Positions 32,933 to 43,200 of a stretch of DNA of 64,000 nt are shown piece after piece. The translations under genes and the position numbers were made by a program. Source of the DNA: Candidatus Crickella equi (GTDB lineage Bacteria > Bacillota > Clostridia > Peptostreptococcales > Anaerovoracaceae); NCBI GenBank assembly GCA_018064755.1, contig JAGHUP010000001.1:1-64000 (forward strand). Direction: 5' to 3'. The notes under the pieces were generated by a model that saw only the letters and a list, made by a program, of their open reading frames with translations, had not been told where the DNA came from and did not search any database. Position 1 is the stretch's first letter. Every line of letters starts with the position of its first letter.

Positions 32933-34630
32933 ATGAGAACAGAGAAAGAAACCTTAAAATTTCGTAAGATTTTTGGTATATACACATCCAGTGTTGTTGT
33001 CGCAGCGCTCGCAATTATAGCCGGCATTGCAGTCGGAATATATGCGCTGAACAGTTCATTCCAAGAGCTTGAGGCTGAGCACAACGGACACATGCAATCT
33101 ATAACCCTCTCGGCTGATAGAAATCTTGCCAGTCTATTTAAATTCTGCAGGCAGGAACTTCATGAAGAAGCCCGCATGGCTACCAACCTTTCCGTCGATG
33201 ACTTTATGGTTAACGCGAAGAAGAACGAGCTTCTTTCAGATTCAACTATGAAAGCCATCGCTGTCATTACCGACGGCAAAGTCCGTTCTTGTACCAATTC
33301 ATCCATTCGCAAATTGTCATTCTACTGTGATTACTCTACAGATAATCCTTGCATATGTACTGATAACAATAACAATGCCTATATCGCTTTAATTGAGCCG
33401 GTTTCCAGCCCTAACAATATTGTTGTTGGGCTTCTTAACATGGATAATTTCTTCAAGCGTTTTGCCGGAATGGAGTTGTCTGAGGACTATTGGATGGCCC
33501 TATACGATATGCAGCATGGGCTATGTATTCAGAACAATCAAGAAGAACCTTTCATTAACAATGTAAATTATGAGAATGCTATCAAGTACGGAGCTGGCCT
33601 AGGTATAATGGCCCGCAGCGAACAATACGATGAGATGATATTCGATGAGTATTCCCAGGAGAGCAAATCGCCGCACTCCTCTGAGTATATCGTGACTGCT
33701 TTGCCACAATCTCATAGTGAGAATGGCTATTACGCTATTGGTCTAGCGATTCACACTGACCATTACACCAGAACCCTTACCGATATCTTCTTAAGGACTG
33801 CGATCTGCGGTGCACTTATTCTGTTCGGTATTCTAGTTCTGTTCATAATCAATCGTAAACACAGCCGTGTTAACCAGCAGATGAGGGCGAATATCAGCCT
33901 GTTAAATGAGCAGAACGCACGTCTCCAGGAATTATTAAGTGCTGCTGATGAATTTGCCCACCAGCAGAGGCTAGTTACGATTGGAACGCTTGCCAGCAGC
34001 GCCAACCACGAGTTCAGCAATTTGTTGACGCCGATCCTTGGTTACAGCGTAATGGCTATGGAGAAGGCCCAGGATGATGAGGAGATGATGGATTATCTCG
34101 AGAAGATATACCTCGCAGCATCCAAATCGAAAGAACTAGTTGCCAGGTTCCTGCGTATGTCCAGACGCAGTACTATTCGCGAACGTGTCGATCTGTCGCC
34201 TGATGAACTCCTTGAGAACGTTGAGAAGGTGCTCAATCCTTCGCGCCCGCACAATGTTAAGGTGATTACAGATTATAATTGTCCGGATAAGTGCCTGTAT
34301 GCCTATGAAACCGAGATTGAGCAGGTAATGATTAACCTTATTCTTAATGCTTTCCAGGCAATGAAAAATGAGGGTGGAACCCTTACAATTTCAACTAGCC
34401 ACACGGATGAATACGTTAATATAGTCCTGGCTGACAATGGTCCTGGCATTCCTGAAGAAATTAAACAGCACATATTTGAGCCATTCTACACAACCAAAGA
34501 AGAGGGCTCCGGCACAGGTCTAGGTCTGTCTATAGTCAACCAGATAATAGAGGCTCACCATGGACGCATTGAACTCGACACTGTTGTTGGTCAAGGAACC
34601 ACCTTCAGAATTATCCTTCCTATATATTAA
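32933..34630 (+). CDS. Sensor histidine kinase
   Basis: 565 residues. TM helix 1 (~17-38), an extracytoplasmic sensor domain of ~240 residues and TM helix 2 (~284-303) are followed by a coiled coil. The dimerisation box is ASSANHEFSNLLTPILGYS (phospho-His ~357), of the NtrB-like HExxN type. The ATPase domain has N box NLILNAFQAM, G1 DNGPGIP and G2 GSGTGLGLSIV. The sensor has several cysteines (FYCDYSTDNPCICT). The signal is unknown. It probably pairs with the divergent response regulator. A terminator follows at 34641-34666. Confidence 0.92.
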   Translation: MRTEKETLKFRKIFGIYTSSVVVAALAIIAGIAVGIYALNSSFQELEAEHNGHMQSITLSADRNLASLFKFCRQELHEEARMATNLSVDDFMVNAKKNELLSDSTMKAIAVITDGKVRSCTNSSIRKLSFYCDYSTDNPCICTDNNNNAYIALIEPVSSPNNIVVGLLNMDNFFKRFAGMELSEDYWMALYDMQHGLCIQNNQEEPFINNVNYENAIKYGAGLGIMARSEQYDEMIFDEYSQESKSPHSSEYIVTALPQSHSENGYYAIGLAIHTDHYTRTLTDIFLRTAICGALILFGILVLFIINRKHSRVNQQMRANISLLNEQNARLQELLSAADEFAHQQRLVTIGTLASSANHEFSNLLTPILGYSVMAMEKAQDDEEMMDYLEKIYLAASKSKELVARFLRMSRRSTIRERVDLSPDELLENVEKVLNPSRPHNVKVITDYNCPDKCLYAYETEIEQVMINLILNAFQAMKNEGGTLTISTSHTDEYVNIVLADNGPGIPEEIKQHIFEPFYTTKEEGSGTGLGLSIVNQIIEAHHGRIELDTVVGQGTTFRIILPIY

Positions 34631-34640
34631 CCTGAATAAA

Positions 34641-34666
34641 AAAGAACCCGTGAAAACGGGTTCTTT
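34641..34666. terminator. Bidirectional terminator between histidine kinase and lpdA
   Basis: AAAGAACCCGT-gaaa-ACGGGTTCTTT with A's on the left and T's on the right. It can serve both converging genes. Confidence 0.88.
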
Positions 34667-34688
34667 CAATTCACATATTATGTCGTGC

Positions 34689-36059
34689 TTACAGTCTTGC
34701 TGCTTCCATAATTGCCTCAGCGAATGATGGATGTGGGTGAATGATGTTAGCAACTTCTTCGAGCATCATTCCTCTTCCAATTGCTACTGCGAGCTCTCCA
34801 ATCAGGTCGGAAGCTCTTCCGCAGAGGAGGTGTGCGCCAATCAGAACGTGGTCATCTGCTCTTGCAACAAGCTTAACGAATCCACGGTCGAGTCCAGCGA
34901 TGATTGTTTTGCCGTTAGCGGACATTGGGTACTTCTTAGTGATAACCTCGATGCCAGCTTCCTTAGCCTCGTCTGCTGTCATTCCTACTACTGCGATCTC
35001 AGGATCTGTGTAGATGCAGCTAGGAACTGTATTCATCTGAATTGTAGCCTGTCCACCGTTCATCATTGCAACTGCGTTACGTCCTTCAGCTGCTGATACG
35101 TGTGCCAGCTGGATGCCGCCGATGCAGTCGCCGATAGCATAGATGCTAGGGCAAGCTGTCTGGTACTGTTCGTTAACGATGAAGAACTTCTTAGCATCCT
35201 TCCACTCGTACTTGTGGTACATTTCTTCGCTGAAGAGACCAACTGTTGTAGGCTTTCTTCCTACGCAGAGGAGAACCTTGTCAGCCTTAACTGCAACTTC
35301 CTCGCCCTTCTCTTCGAATGTAACTACGAGCTTGTCGCCGTCCTTCTCAATCTTCTTAACTGGGGACTTAACGTGAACATCAACGCCCTTCTTCTCGAGA
35401 GTCATCTTGATGGAACGTCCGATTTCCTTGTCAAGGAGTGGCAGCAGTCTGTCAGCTCCCTCGATTACTGTTACGTGATCCTTGAGGTCAGCATAGATAG
35501 TTGCGAACTCGATACCAATAACTCCGCCACCGATGATAACGAAATCAGGAATCTCTTCTCCGCCCATTTCGATCAGCTGTGTACTGTCGATAACGCCTTC
35601 TAGATCTGCACCAGGAATTGGTGGGAAGAATGGGTGTGAACCTGTAGCAAGCATGATCTTCTCAGAAGTATAAGTTTCACCAGCTACTTCAACTTCGTGC
35701 TCACCAGTGATGAGGCCCTGTCCCTCGATGAGTGTAATCTTCTTCTTGTCAATGAGGCCCTTAATTCCAGCTCTCAGAGTGTCCAGAACTTCGTCCTTTC
35801 TCTCTCCGATTCTAGCACGGTTAGCCTTGAGTCCGGAAACTTCAACACCTACTTCTGCGCCATTAGCTGCCTCACGGTATACATCTGAAGAATGCATCAG
35901 CGCCTTAGTAGGAATACATCCTCTGTTCAGACAAGTTCCGCCTACTCTGTCTCTCTCAACGATTGCAACATTCATGCCCAGCTCCTGAGCATAGAAAGCA
36001 GCCTCGTATCCGCCAGGACCTGCTCCAATTATAATTAAGTCAAACTGATAGTCACTCAT
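34689..36059 (-). CDS. lpdA: Dihydrolipoyl dehydrogenase
   Basis: 456 residues. FAD-binding IIGAGPGGYEAA at the N-terminus, redox disulfide GGTCLNRGCIPTK (~42-54), NAD-binding IIGGGVIGIEFA (~175), C-terminal HPHPSFAEA with the catalytic His-Glu. It reoxidises lipoyl-H protein of the glycine cleavage system (L protein). It lacks an N-terminal lipoyl domain. It is followed, on the opposite side, by a 72-bp gap to lplA upstream. Confidence 0.97.
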   Translation of the reverse strand: MSDYQFDLIIIGAGPGGYEAAFYAQELGMNVAIVERDRVGGTCLNRGCIPTKALMHSSDVYREAANGAEVGVEVSGLKANRARIGERKDEVLDTLRAGIKGLIDKKKITLIEGQGLITGEHEVEVAGETYTSEKIMLATGSHPFFPPIPGADLEGVIDSTQLIEMGGEEIPDFVIIGGGVIGIEFATIYADLKDHVTVIEGADRLLPLLDKEIGRSIKMTLEKKGVDVHVKSPVKKIEKDGDKLVVTFEEKGEEVAVKADKVLLCVGRKPTTVGLFSEEMYHKYEWKDAKKFFIVNEQYQTACPSIYAIGDCIGGIQLAHVSAAEGRNAVAMMNGGQATIQMNTVPSCIYTDPEIAVVGMTADEAKEAGIEVITKKYPMSANGKTIIAGLDRGFVKLVARADDHVLIGAHLLCGRASDLIGELAVAIGRGMMLEEVANIIHPHPSFAEAIMEAARL

Positions 36060-36131
36060 TTCTGTATATCCTTTCTGGGGTTCCCCAATTAGTATTTCAT
36101 TAGTAGGTTAATTATATAACAGCCGTGAATT

Positions 36132-37109
36132 TTACTCAACAGCGTCCGCGATTAAATGCAAAACTTCACGTTCTCTTGCAGTCGTTTCTGGAGCAATTCC
36201 GAGCTGGACGATTGACGCTGCATCGTATTTGCAGCCTATCAGATTCTTCTCCAGCTCGTCGAAGATTCTGAACTCCAGTGCGTCAGAGTATATGCGGCAC
36301 TGATCGATTGTCTGTCCCTGCATATGGAGCTGAACGTCTATCTCGCCCCACTCGAATCTATGCTCTATCTCCTTCTCGAATGGAATCTTAGTACCGAATC
36401 TCCATTCCTCGCTAGCGTATCTATCCTTGAGATCCTGTGGAACTTCAGGGAGCTCTACTTCAACAGGTGTGCCACCGTAGTTGCGTCCGAAAGCTTCAAT
36501 CAGAGCATCCTGCATAGTTGTAATCAATTTCTTGCGTGACATCTTGGGCAGATAGTCCTTAAGATTGGTTACACGAGAACGAACTGAGTCTACGCCCTTG
36601 GATTTTAGCTTGGCTGCAGAAGGCCTTAAATACTTCGGCATGTCGCCAAAATCAACGTCCATCATAATTGTTCCATGATGGTAATTATAGCCGTTAGAGG
36701 AGAAATATGCGTGTCCTGAGAACTTCCTGCCATCTACCAGCAGATCATTACGGCCAGTCTTCTCAGCGCTAATGCCAAGGATGCGACATGCCAGCAGAAT
36801 AGTATCCGTCTGCTTGCTGATGTCGTAAAGATCATCACGGGCAATGAATGTAAAATTCAGGTTGCCCATATCGTGATACACGGCCCCGCCACCGGACATT
36901 CTACGAGACAGTCTCGCATCGTCTTCCTTGATCTTCTCGACGTTGCACTCTTTCCATGGATTTTGGTTCCTTCCTATTACTATGGTATGTGCATTCTGCC
37001 ACAGGAATAGTGTTACCTCATCTTCCTTGGCGTTCATAGTCAAGAATTCTTCGGTTGCAAGGTTGTCATATGGATTGGTACAATCCGTTCTCATTACGTT
37101 AAGTTTCAT
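36132..37109 (-). CDS. lplA: Lipoate-protein ligase A
   Basis: 325 residues. The family motif RRMSGGGAVYHDMGNLNFTF (~69-88) is present, along with WQNAHTIVIGRNQNPW. The C-terminal accessory domain (~250-325) is present, as in full-length LplA. It activates and attaches scavenged lipoate to GcvH. No lipA/lipB is in the window. It lies directly upstream of lpdA in the same direction. Confidence 0.95.
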   Translation of the reverse strand: MKLNVMRTDCTNPYDNLATEEFLTMNAKEDEVTLFLWQNAHTIVIGRNQNPWKECNVEKIKEDDARLSRRMSGGGAVYHDMGNLNFTFIARDDLYDISKQTDTILLACRILGISAEKTGRNDLLVDGRKFSGHAYFSSNGYNYHHGTIMMDVDFGDMPKYLRPSAAKLKSKGVDSVRSRVTNLKDYLPKMSRKKLITTMQDALIEAFGRNYGGTPVEVELPEVPQDLKDRYASEEWRFGTKIPFEKEIEHRFEWGEIDVQLHMQGQTIDQCRIYSDALEFRIFDELEKNLIGCKYDAASIVQLGIAPETTAREREVLHLIADAVE

Positions 37110-37167
37110 ATTTAACCTCTATTAATTAGAATAATATTTGTCGATTCCATTATAACATAATGAGCAT

Positions 37168-37194
37168 AAAAAAGGCGGTTCAATGAACCGCCTT
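37168..37194 (-). terminator. Terminator after the giant surface protein gene
   Basis: AAGGCGGTTC-AAT-GAACCGCCTT with a T-run on the - strand. Confidence 0.85.
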
Positions 37195-37234
37195 AGTGCA
37201 TATTATTGCTGTGTGCTAGTTGTTATCTGTAGCC

Positions 37235-40200
37235 TTACTTAGTTACTGTTACGACTGTCTTAGTATGCATTCCGTTAACAGCAATGATGTAGATTGTTGC
37301 AGTTCCAGGTCTGATACCTGTTACGTATCCACCTGTGCTAACTGTGGCAACTTCAGGATTGTCAGAAATGAATCTCAGCTTGGCTGCATGGTTGAGCTCA
37401 AGTGGTTTCATGTTCTTGTATACCTTAATTGCTGCGCCGAGCTTAATCTCCTGGCCAGCTACTACAGATCCTGTTGCTGTATTAGCGGAAATCTTAGTAA
37501 CATTACCGTGGTCGCCCTTAGTCTTGGCTGCAATAAAGTGTGCAGTCTTAGTCTTAGCAATCGTCTTACCACTAGCATCAAGAGCCACTACATAGAACTT
37601 GTAAGTTGTGTGTGCCTTAAGCTTCTTGCCGGCAATCTTCTTAACAGTTAGGCTAGTTCCTCTAACCGTCTTAATCTTCTTGATAGTTTTGCCACACTGG
37701 TTACCGTATACAACGTACTTGCTAGCACCTGGAATCTTGTTCCATGAAATCTTAGCAGCGGAACCAGTTGCCGGTGTTGCCTTACCAAGCAGAATTGCTG
37801 CCGGCTTACCGTAGATTCTGAACTTGATACTTGCCTTGCCCTGGTAATTGCCCTTGAATGTAACGATTGCAGTTGCATATCCAGGTTCAACGTTGTTCTT
37901 ATATGTAACTGTGTAGTCAACACCTTCCGTCATCAGTCCATTCAGTCCAACAATCTCTAACTTTGGAGTGATTGCGGAGCCGGTATAGAGCTGGTCATCA
38001 ATCGCATTGATGACAAATGCTCCCGCTTCTCTTGGATAGATGGAGAAGCTCTTCTTTACCTGAGCGCCCTTGTAGTTCTTAGTCTCAGCGACTGTTGCTC
38101 TTACCCAATATGATCCAACCTGAGTTGGGATTGTTGTACTCCAGTTAGCTGTTCCAATTGGAGCATACTCATATGTTACAGCTCCTTCTCCAAGGTTGCC
38201 ACTTACATATGGTGTGTTGTACTGAGGATCATATCCGCCGTAAATCCAGCTGTTAATTGAGAGGACCGGTGTAATATCTGCCTTCTTAATTCTGAGGAAT
38301 GCCCAGTCATATGAAGGCTTGTAGCTCTCGTTACCATTGAAGATTGTGAGAACCAGATACAGTCCTGCATCTCTTGCCTCCTCAACAGCGCCAGTCTCCT
38401 CTCCGGCCATTGCCTTCTTAGCAATACCATCGATATCCAGTCTGTTCATGGAGTCATCCCAAGTGATATACAGAGTACTGATTTCATCACTAGAAACTTC
38501 GATTCCTTCTTTAGTCTCCCTGTCTTCTACTGTTGTCTCGAATTCATAACCATCACCATAAGTGAAGTTGTATGTCTCGAGAATCTTCTGAACAGCGTTC
38601 TTGTTCTCCTTATCCAGACTTGAGTAGCAACTCAGTGTAGTCTTGGAATTCAGTCTCTCAACTTTGAATGCGCGAATAATTGGATCCGCCCTGTATTCAC
38701 CCTTCAGCACATATGAAATTTCAACATACAGACCAGCCTTAGTCGGCTTTCCGATGTTTGCTCTTCCCTGGTAATCAACTCCGGCAATAACTCTCTTAAC
38801 GTGACCTTGGACAGCTTCTTCATCTATTATCTCGGTGCTACCTTTCTTGCTGAGATAGCTGCCAAAATCGAAGTTCTCAAGGTCATCGATAGAAATTACA
38901 TATGCCGACCTAATCTGATTATATTTAGTAATACCATACTCGGTCAGTTCCTCAGTTCCGAAGAGATTAGCTAGGTTGATAAGCGTCTGCTCCTCAGTTG
39001 TGAGTGCAACTTCTCCACCGCCAATCTGCTTAATCCAGTTTAGCTGACCCGGATGCTTCTGAATCTTGAAGACACGTGTAATTGGCATTGCGATATAGTT
39101 ACCGAGCAATACGTATACTGTCTCACTATATACTCCTGGTGCAGTTGGAGGAACATCTTTCTCTGCATAAACGCCTCCATCAGCTGGCATACCAATATAC
39201 ATTGCATGTACAAACTTCTGAACTGCAGGATCAACCTTACCATCTTCAGTACGTTCTAAAATGCCGCTTCCTGCCAGATATCCGCCCCAGTCAAAGCGAT
39301 TTGCTTCATCAATAGTGAGCGTCCTTGCTTTAACAGCCTTAACTACCTTGTCAAGCTGTGCGTCCTTATAGAATTTTTCGGATATCAATTTCTTCTCAAG
39401 AGCTATTTCAATGGCTGTCTTAGCAATTTCTTCGGCTGATAAGTCACGGTCGGTACCGTCCATCTCCCGATTAAACTCAAGAGAAATATCATCTTCTCGA
39501 TTCCATCCCTTCTGAAGGATAATCATGCTACCAATGTCCATGGTAAATTCGTAATTCCTATCAACCGAAACCGCTGTAGTGATATACGTTCCAGCATCCT
39601 TAGGTCCGGTACCCAGTGTCACCTTAACACCAGAGCCGAGATTCATATCACCAATGGCGTCCAGAATGTTGTCGAACGCACCCTTCTCAATTCCCATGCG
39701 TGCCAGTGTCGCTTCATCAAGATTATCAAGCCTACCGTTGATTATTCCAATTATATCTTCGAATTTGTCTAGAGTTTTTCCTTCACCAATCTGGGTCTGA
39801 AGGTATGCATAAATATCAAAACTGCCAAATTTTAGCTTGTTTTTAACGCTCTCTGGAATATCCAGGCTCAGGAAGCCCTGAACACTAGTACTAGCGCCAC
39901 CTGTGAGAGTTATGTAGTCAATTGTAGTATTGCTAGTAGGATCTATGAACTTCTTATTAACAACAGGTTGATGCGCGTTGCCGTCATAAGTATATGTCTC
40001 AAGGTCTGCAACACTTAATTTAGCCTTAGCCTTATCGACAGTTACATTTACTACCTTAGTGTAAGGCTTATAATCATGATTGCCTGAATAGCTAATTCTC
40101 ACGGGTTGGGGTTCCTCAGAAGCATTCATCATCGTAGGATTTAATGTAATCTGATCAGCTGTATACTCTACTGGATTACCCTCATCATCTATTAATGACA

Positions 40201-43200
40201 TGTTGCTAAGTGCCGCAGCCTTAAAGTCTGCTTCAGGACAATATTTGATAGTGTAGTCCTCACAGATAATCTCAGTAGGAGTACGGTTCTCCACGAGATT
40301 CACTTTCACATTTTCCAGTTTAAATGGTTTGTAAATTTCGTCGCCCGGATAATAAATATTAACTATTTCATAATCCAGTCTATTGCCTACTTTATCGGTA
40401 TTATCTCCAAAAGTATGAAGCAAAGGTTCAAGCAGATTATACTTGTAGTCAATAGGTTTCCACTGTGCCAAACCATCAAATATCAATGGGTCATACGCTA
40501 AATATTCGATAGTAAGTTCATCAAAGTGGTCCTTATCGAAGAATCCATCTAATGGAGTTGTTTTTGTTCCCTCAGACAAATCTACAATCGCGTTAAAAAC
40601 TTCTTTTGAATCAACCGCCGATCTATCCTCATACCATGTCAGCTCAACAGGATTCTTACGGGCCAAATTAGTATCAATTCTCTTATCCCTAAGCTTCGCT
40701 GTTGTTGTAAGAACAAGCTTTACTCCAGGGAATTTAGTTTCATTAGAATACACAACCTTGACCATTTCAGTTGCATTTTCATTATAGCGTCCAGCTTCGG
40801 TTGCGGTATAACCGAAAGCGTGATATCCAACCTCTAGTACACCTTCTGGTTTTTCATGATCTAGGTTCCACCAATCGTCGTTATCATCACCTATTCTATC
40901 TATAGACTTATAGGTTACGACCTTCGTAGTCTCTGCATCTTTAAAGAATGCATCTAACGACGAATCGTATGTGATATCATTGATAATTTCAGAGGCAGCA
41001 AGAGCGCCTCTAGTAATAGCAGGATTGGTATCAGGCTTGTCAGTCCATAGGCCCTTTTCTACATCATAACTATTTACATAGATAGGATTATCAATATTGA
41101 CAGTAAGTGGAACAAATACAGCTGTAACTGTATAGTACTCTCCCTTACTGAATGTGCCTCCCAAATTCTCAACCTTGTTTGTAAAGTCATTGGAATCAAC
41201 AATTACGCTACCTTCTCCGCTTGCGCCGTCTTTAGTAAGCTTAATTGACTTAGCGATATATACAGTTCCATCTTTAGACACGCCTGGAACAGCTGTGATT
41301 GTGAACGATGTTCCTTCAACAATTCTAATATTGTGTGTGTCGATTTCATTTAAGTCTGTATCACCGATTTTAATTGTACCTTCACCCTCAATTGTTCCGA
41401 GGTTAATCTGATACTTTGTTGCAGGGTTGTGGATACTTACGTCAAACGGCTTATTACAACCCTGATAAAAGTCATCTCCAGCAAATGTAGCCGTTGCTTC
41501 ATCCGTCTTGGTCTGATCTTCATCCATACTAACATCTGCACCTGTGTATACGCATGTCGCATTAGCAACAAGTGTTGTTTCGTCGCCTTTCTTGTGAACT
41601 ACGACTTCCTTATCTAACTGATCCTTGTAGTCCTTCGTTTCTGAATATGTTAAAGCAACTGGATCATTCTTTAGTGAAATGTCAGATTCCAGTCTAGTTT
41701 CATGTAGCTGTGCAGTTGTTTCAAGAACGACCTCAACGCCAGGGAATTTAGGGTTAGTGTATTTTACATGAACACGCTCTGTTTTATTTTTGTTAAAGGA
41801 ACCAAAAGCAAAACCAAATCTATGGCAGTCCACTAACGCTGCATCTGTTGGTTTTTCGTGGTAAATTGGCCACCATTGACTTTCTGTACGTGGTGGCAAC
41901 ACCGATGTAATCTTCTCTCCAGCATAGTAAGTTACTTCTGTTACTAAATCTGTTGGATTAAAGAATGGCGAGTCACCCTTAGTCGCTGCACCAGTTATTT
42001 GCCCCTCTACATAGGACCATCTTGGTGTACCATCAGATCTTATTAACGATTGTGTCTCATCTTCTCTCTGTGCAAGGTCTACATCGTATGAACTTACATA
42101 TACCAATTCTGCAATGGTCGCACTAACTGCCTCAAACTCTGCTGAAATTGTACAGTTTTCATCTATTTCAAGATTGCCGCCTACTGCTTCGGTTGTAAGC
42201 GCTCCGTCGCTTTCTGTTCCTTTAGAATATGTCTTAGTTGTTAATGTTACGCCCGGTGTTCCATTCTTTGTTACCGTAATGGATTTGGCAACGTAAACTA
42301 CGCCATCCTTTTCAACAGGCTTTGCTGTTACTGTGAATGTCTGGCCCTTAGTTATTCTTACATACTTCTTGCTGTCTGAAAGTTCTACAGGAGTCTTTCC
42401 CAAGTCAGTGCTATTAACACTGATTGTTCCCGAACCAACAACAGTTCCAAGATTAAGTTGATATTTAGTTGATGGTCTGGAGATCTTTACAGTGAAGTCT
42501 TTGCTACATTCCTTGTAAGTCGCATCTCCAGCATATAAGGCCGTCACTTCAAAAGTATTTGTCTCACCATCTTCGAGTTCAACTTTAGATTTAAAATCGT
42601 ATTGAATGGTTCCTGTAATTGCAGTGTCTTCACCATTAACATGAAGAGTACTGATTGCAGCTAATTGGCTATCATATTTGCCACCCTCAGCATATGAAAG
42701 CTCAACCGGTTTCTCTTCAGTTCCGATATTACCCTTGTCGTCCTTAATTTCAATAACAGATTCGGTTCTCTTATCTTCAAGAGTTACTGTAATTGTCTTC
42801 TGCCACGTAATGCCTGGGAATTTATCATTAGTGTAAGTTACTCGAACTGATTCAGATGCATCAGATCTGAATGTTGGGTTATTATATCCTGCATTATATC
42901 CAAATGCGTGCTGGTCCCGATGACTATAATCCGGCTTGTAATCTAATGTATGCCAATCGTTTCCTGACTTTCCAAGATATTCAACGGTAGGTGTTACGCC
43001 ATTGAAGAATGCGCTTGGAGATTTTTCAGTTATCTGATTAACTATTTCATTTACTGTAGTAGTGGCTCTCTTGTCTGTTTTGTCAGGAATGTTATTCCAA
43101 AGGCCCTGGCTAACATTGTAGCTATCTACTGTGATTGAATCATTAAGGGTCGCTGTTACTGGCTCAAACTCTACATCAACTGTGCATGTCTGGTTAGCTG

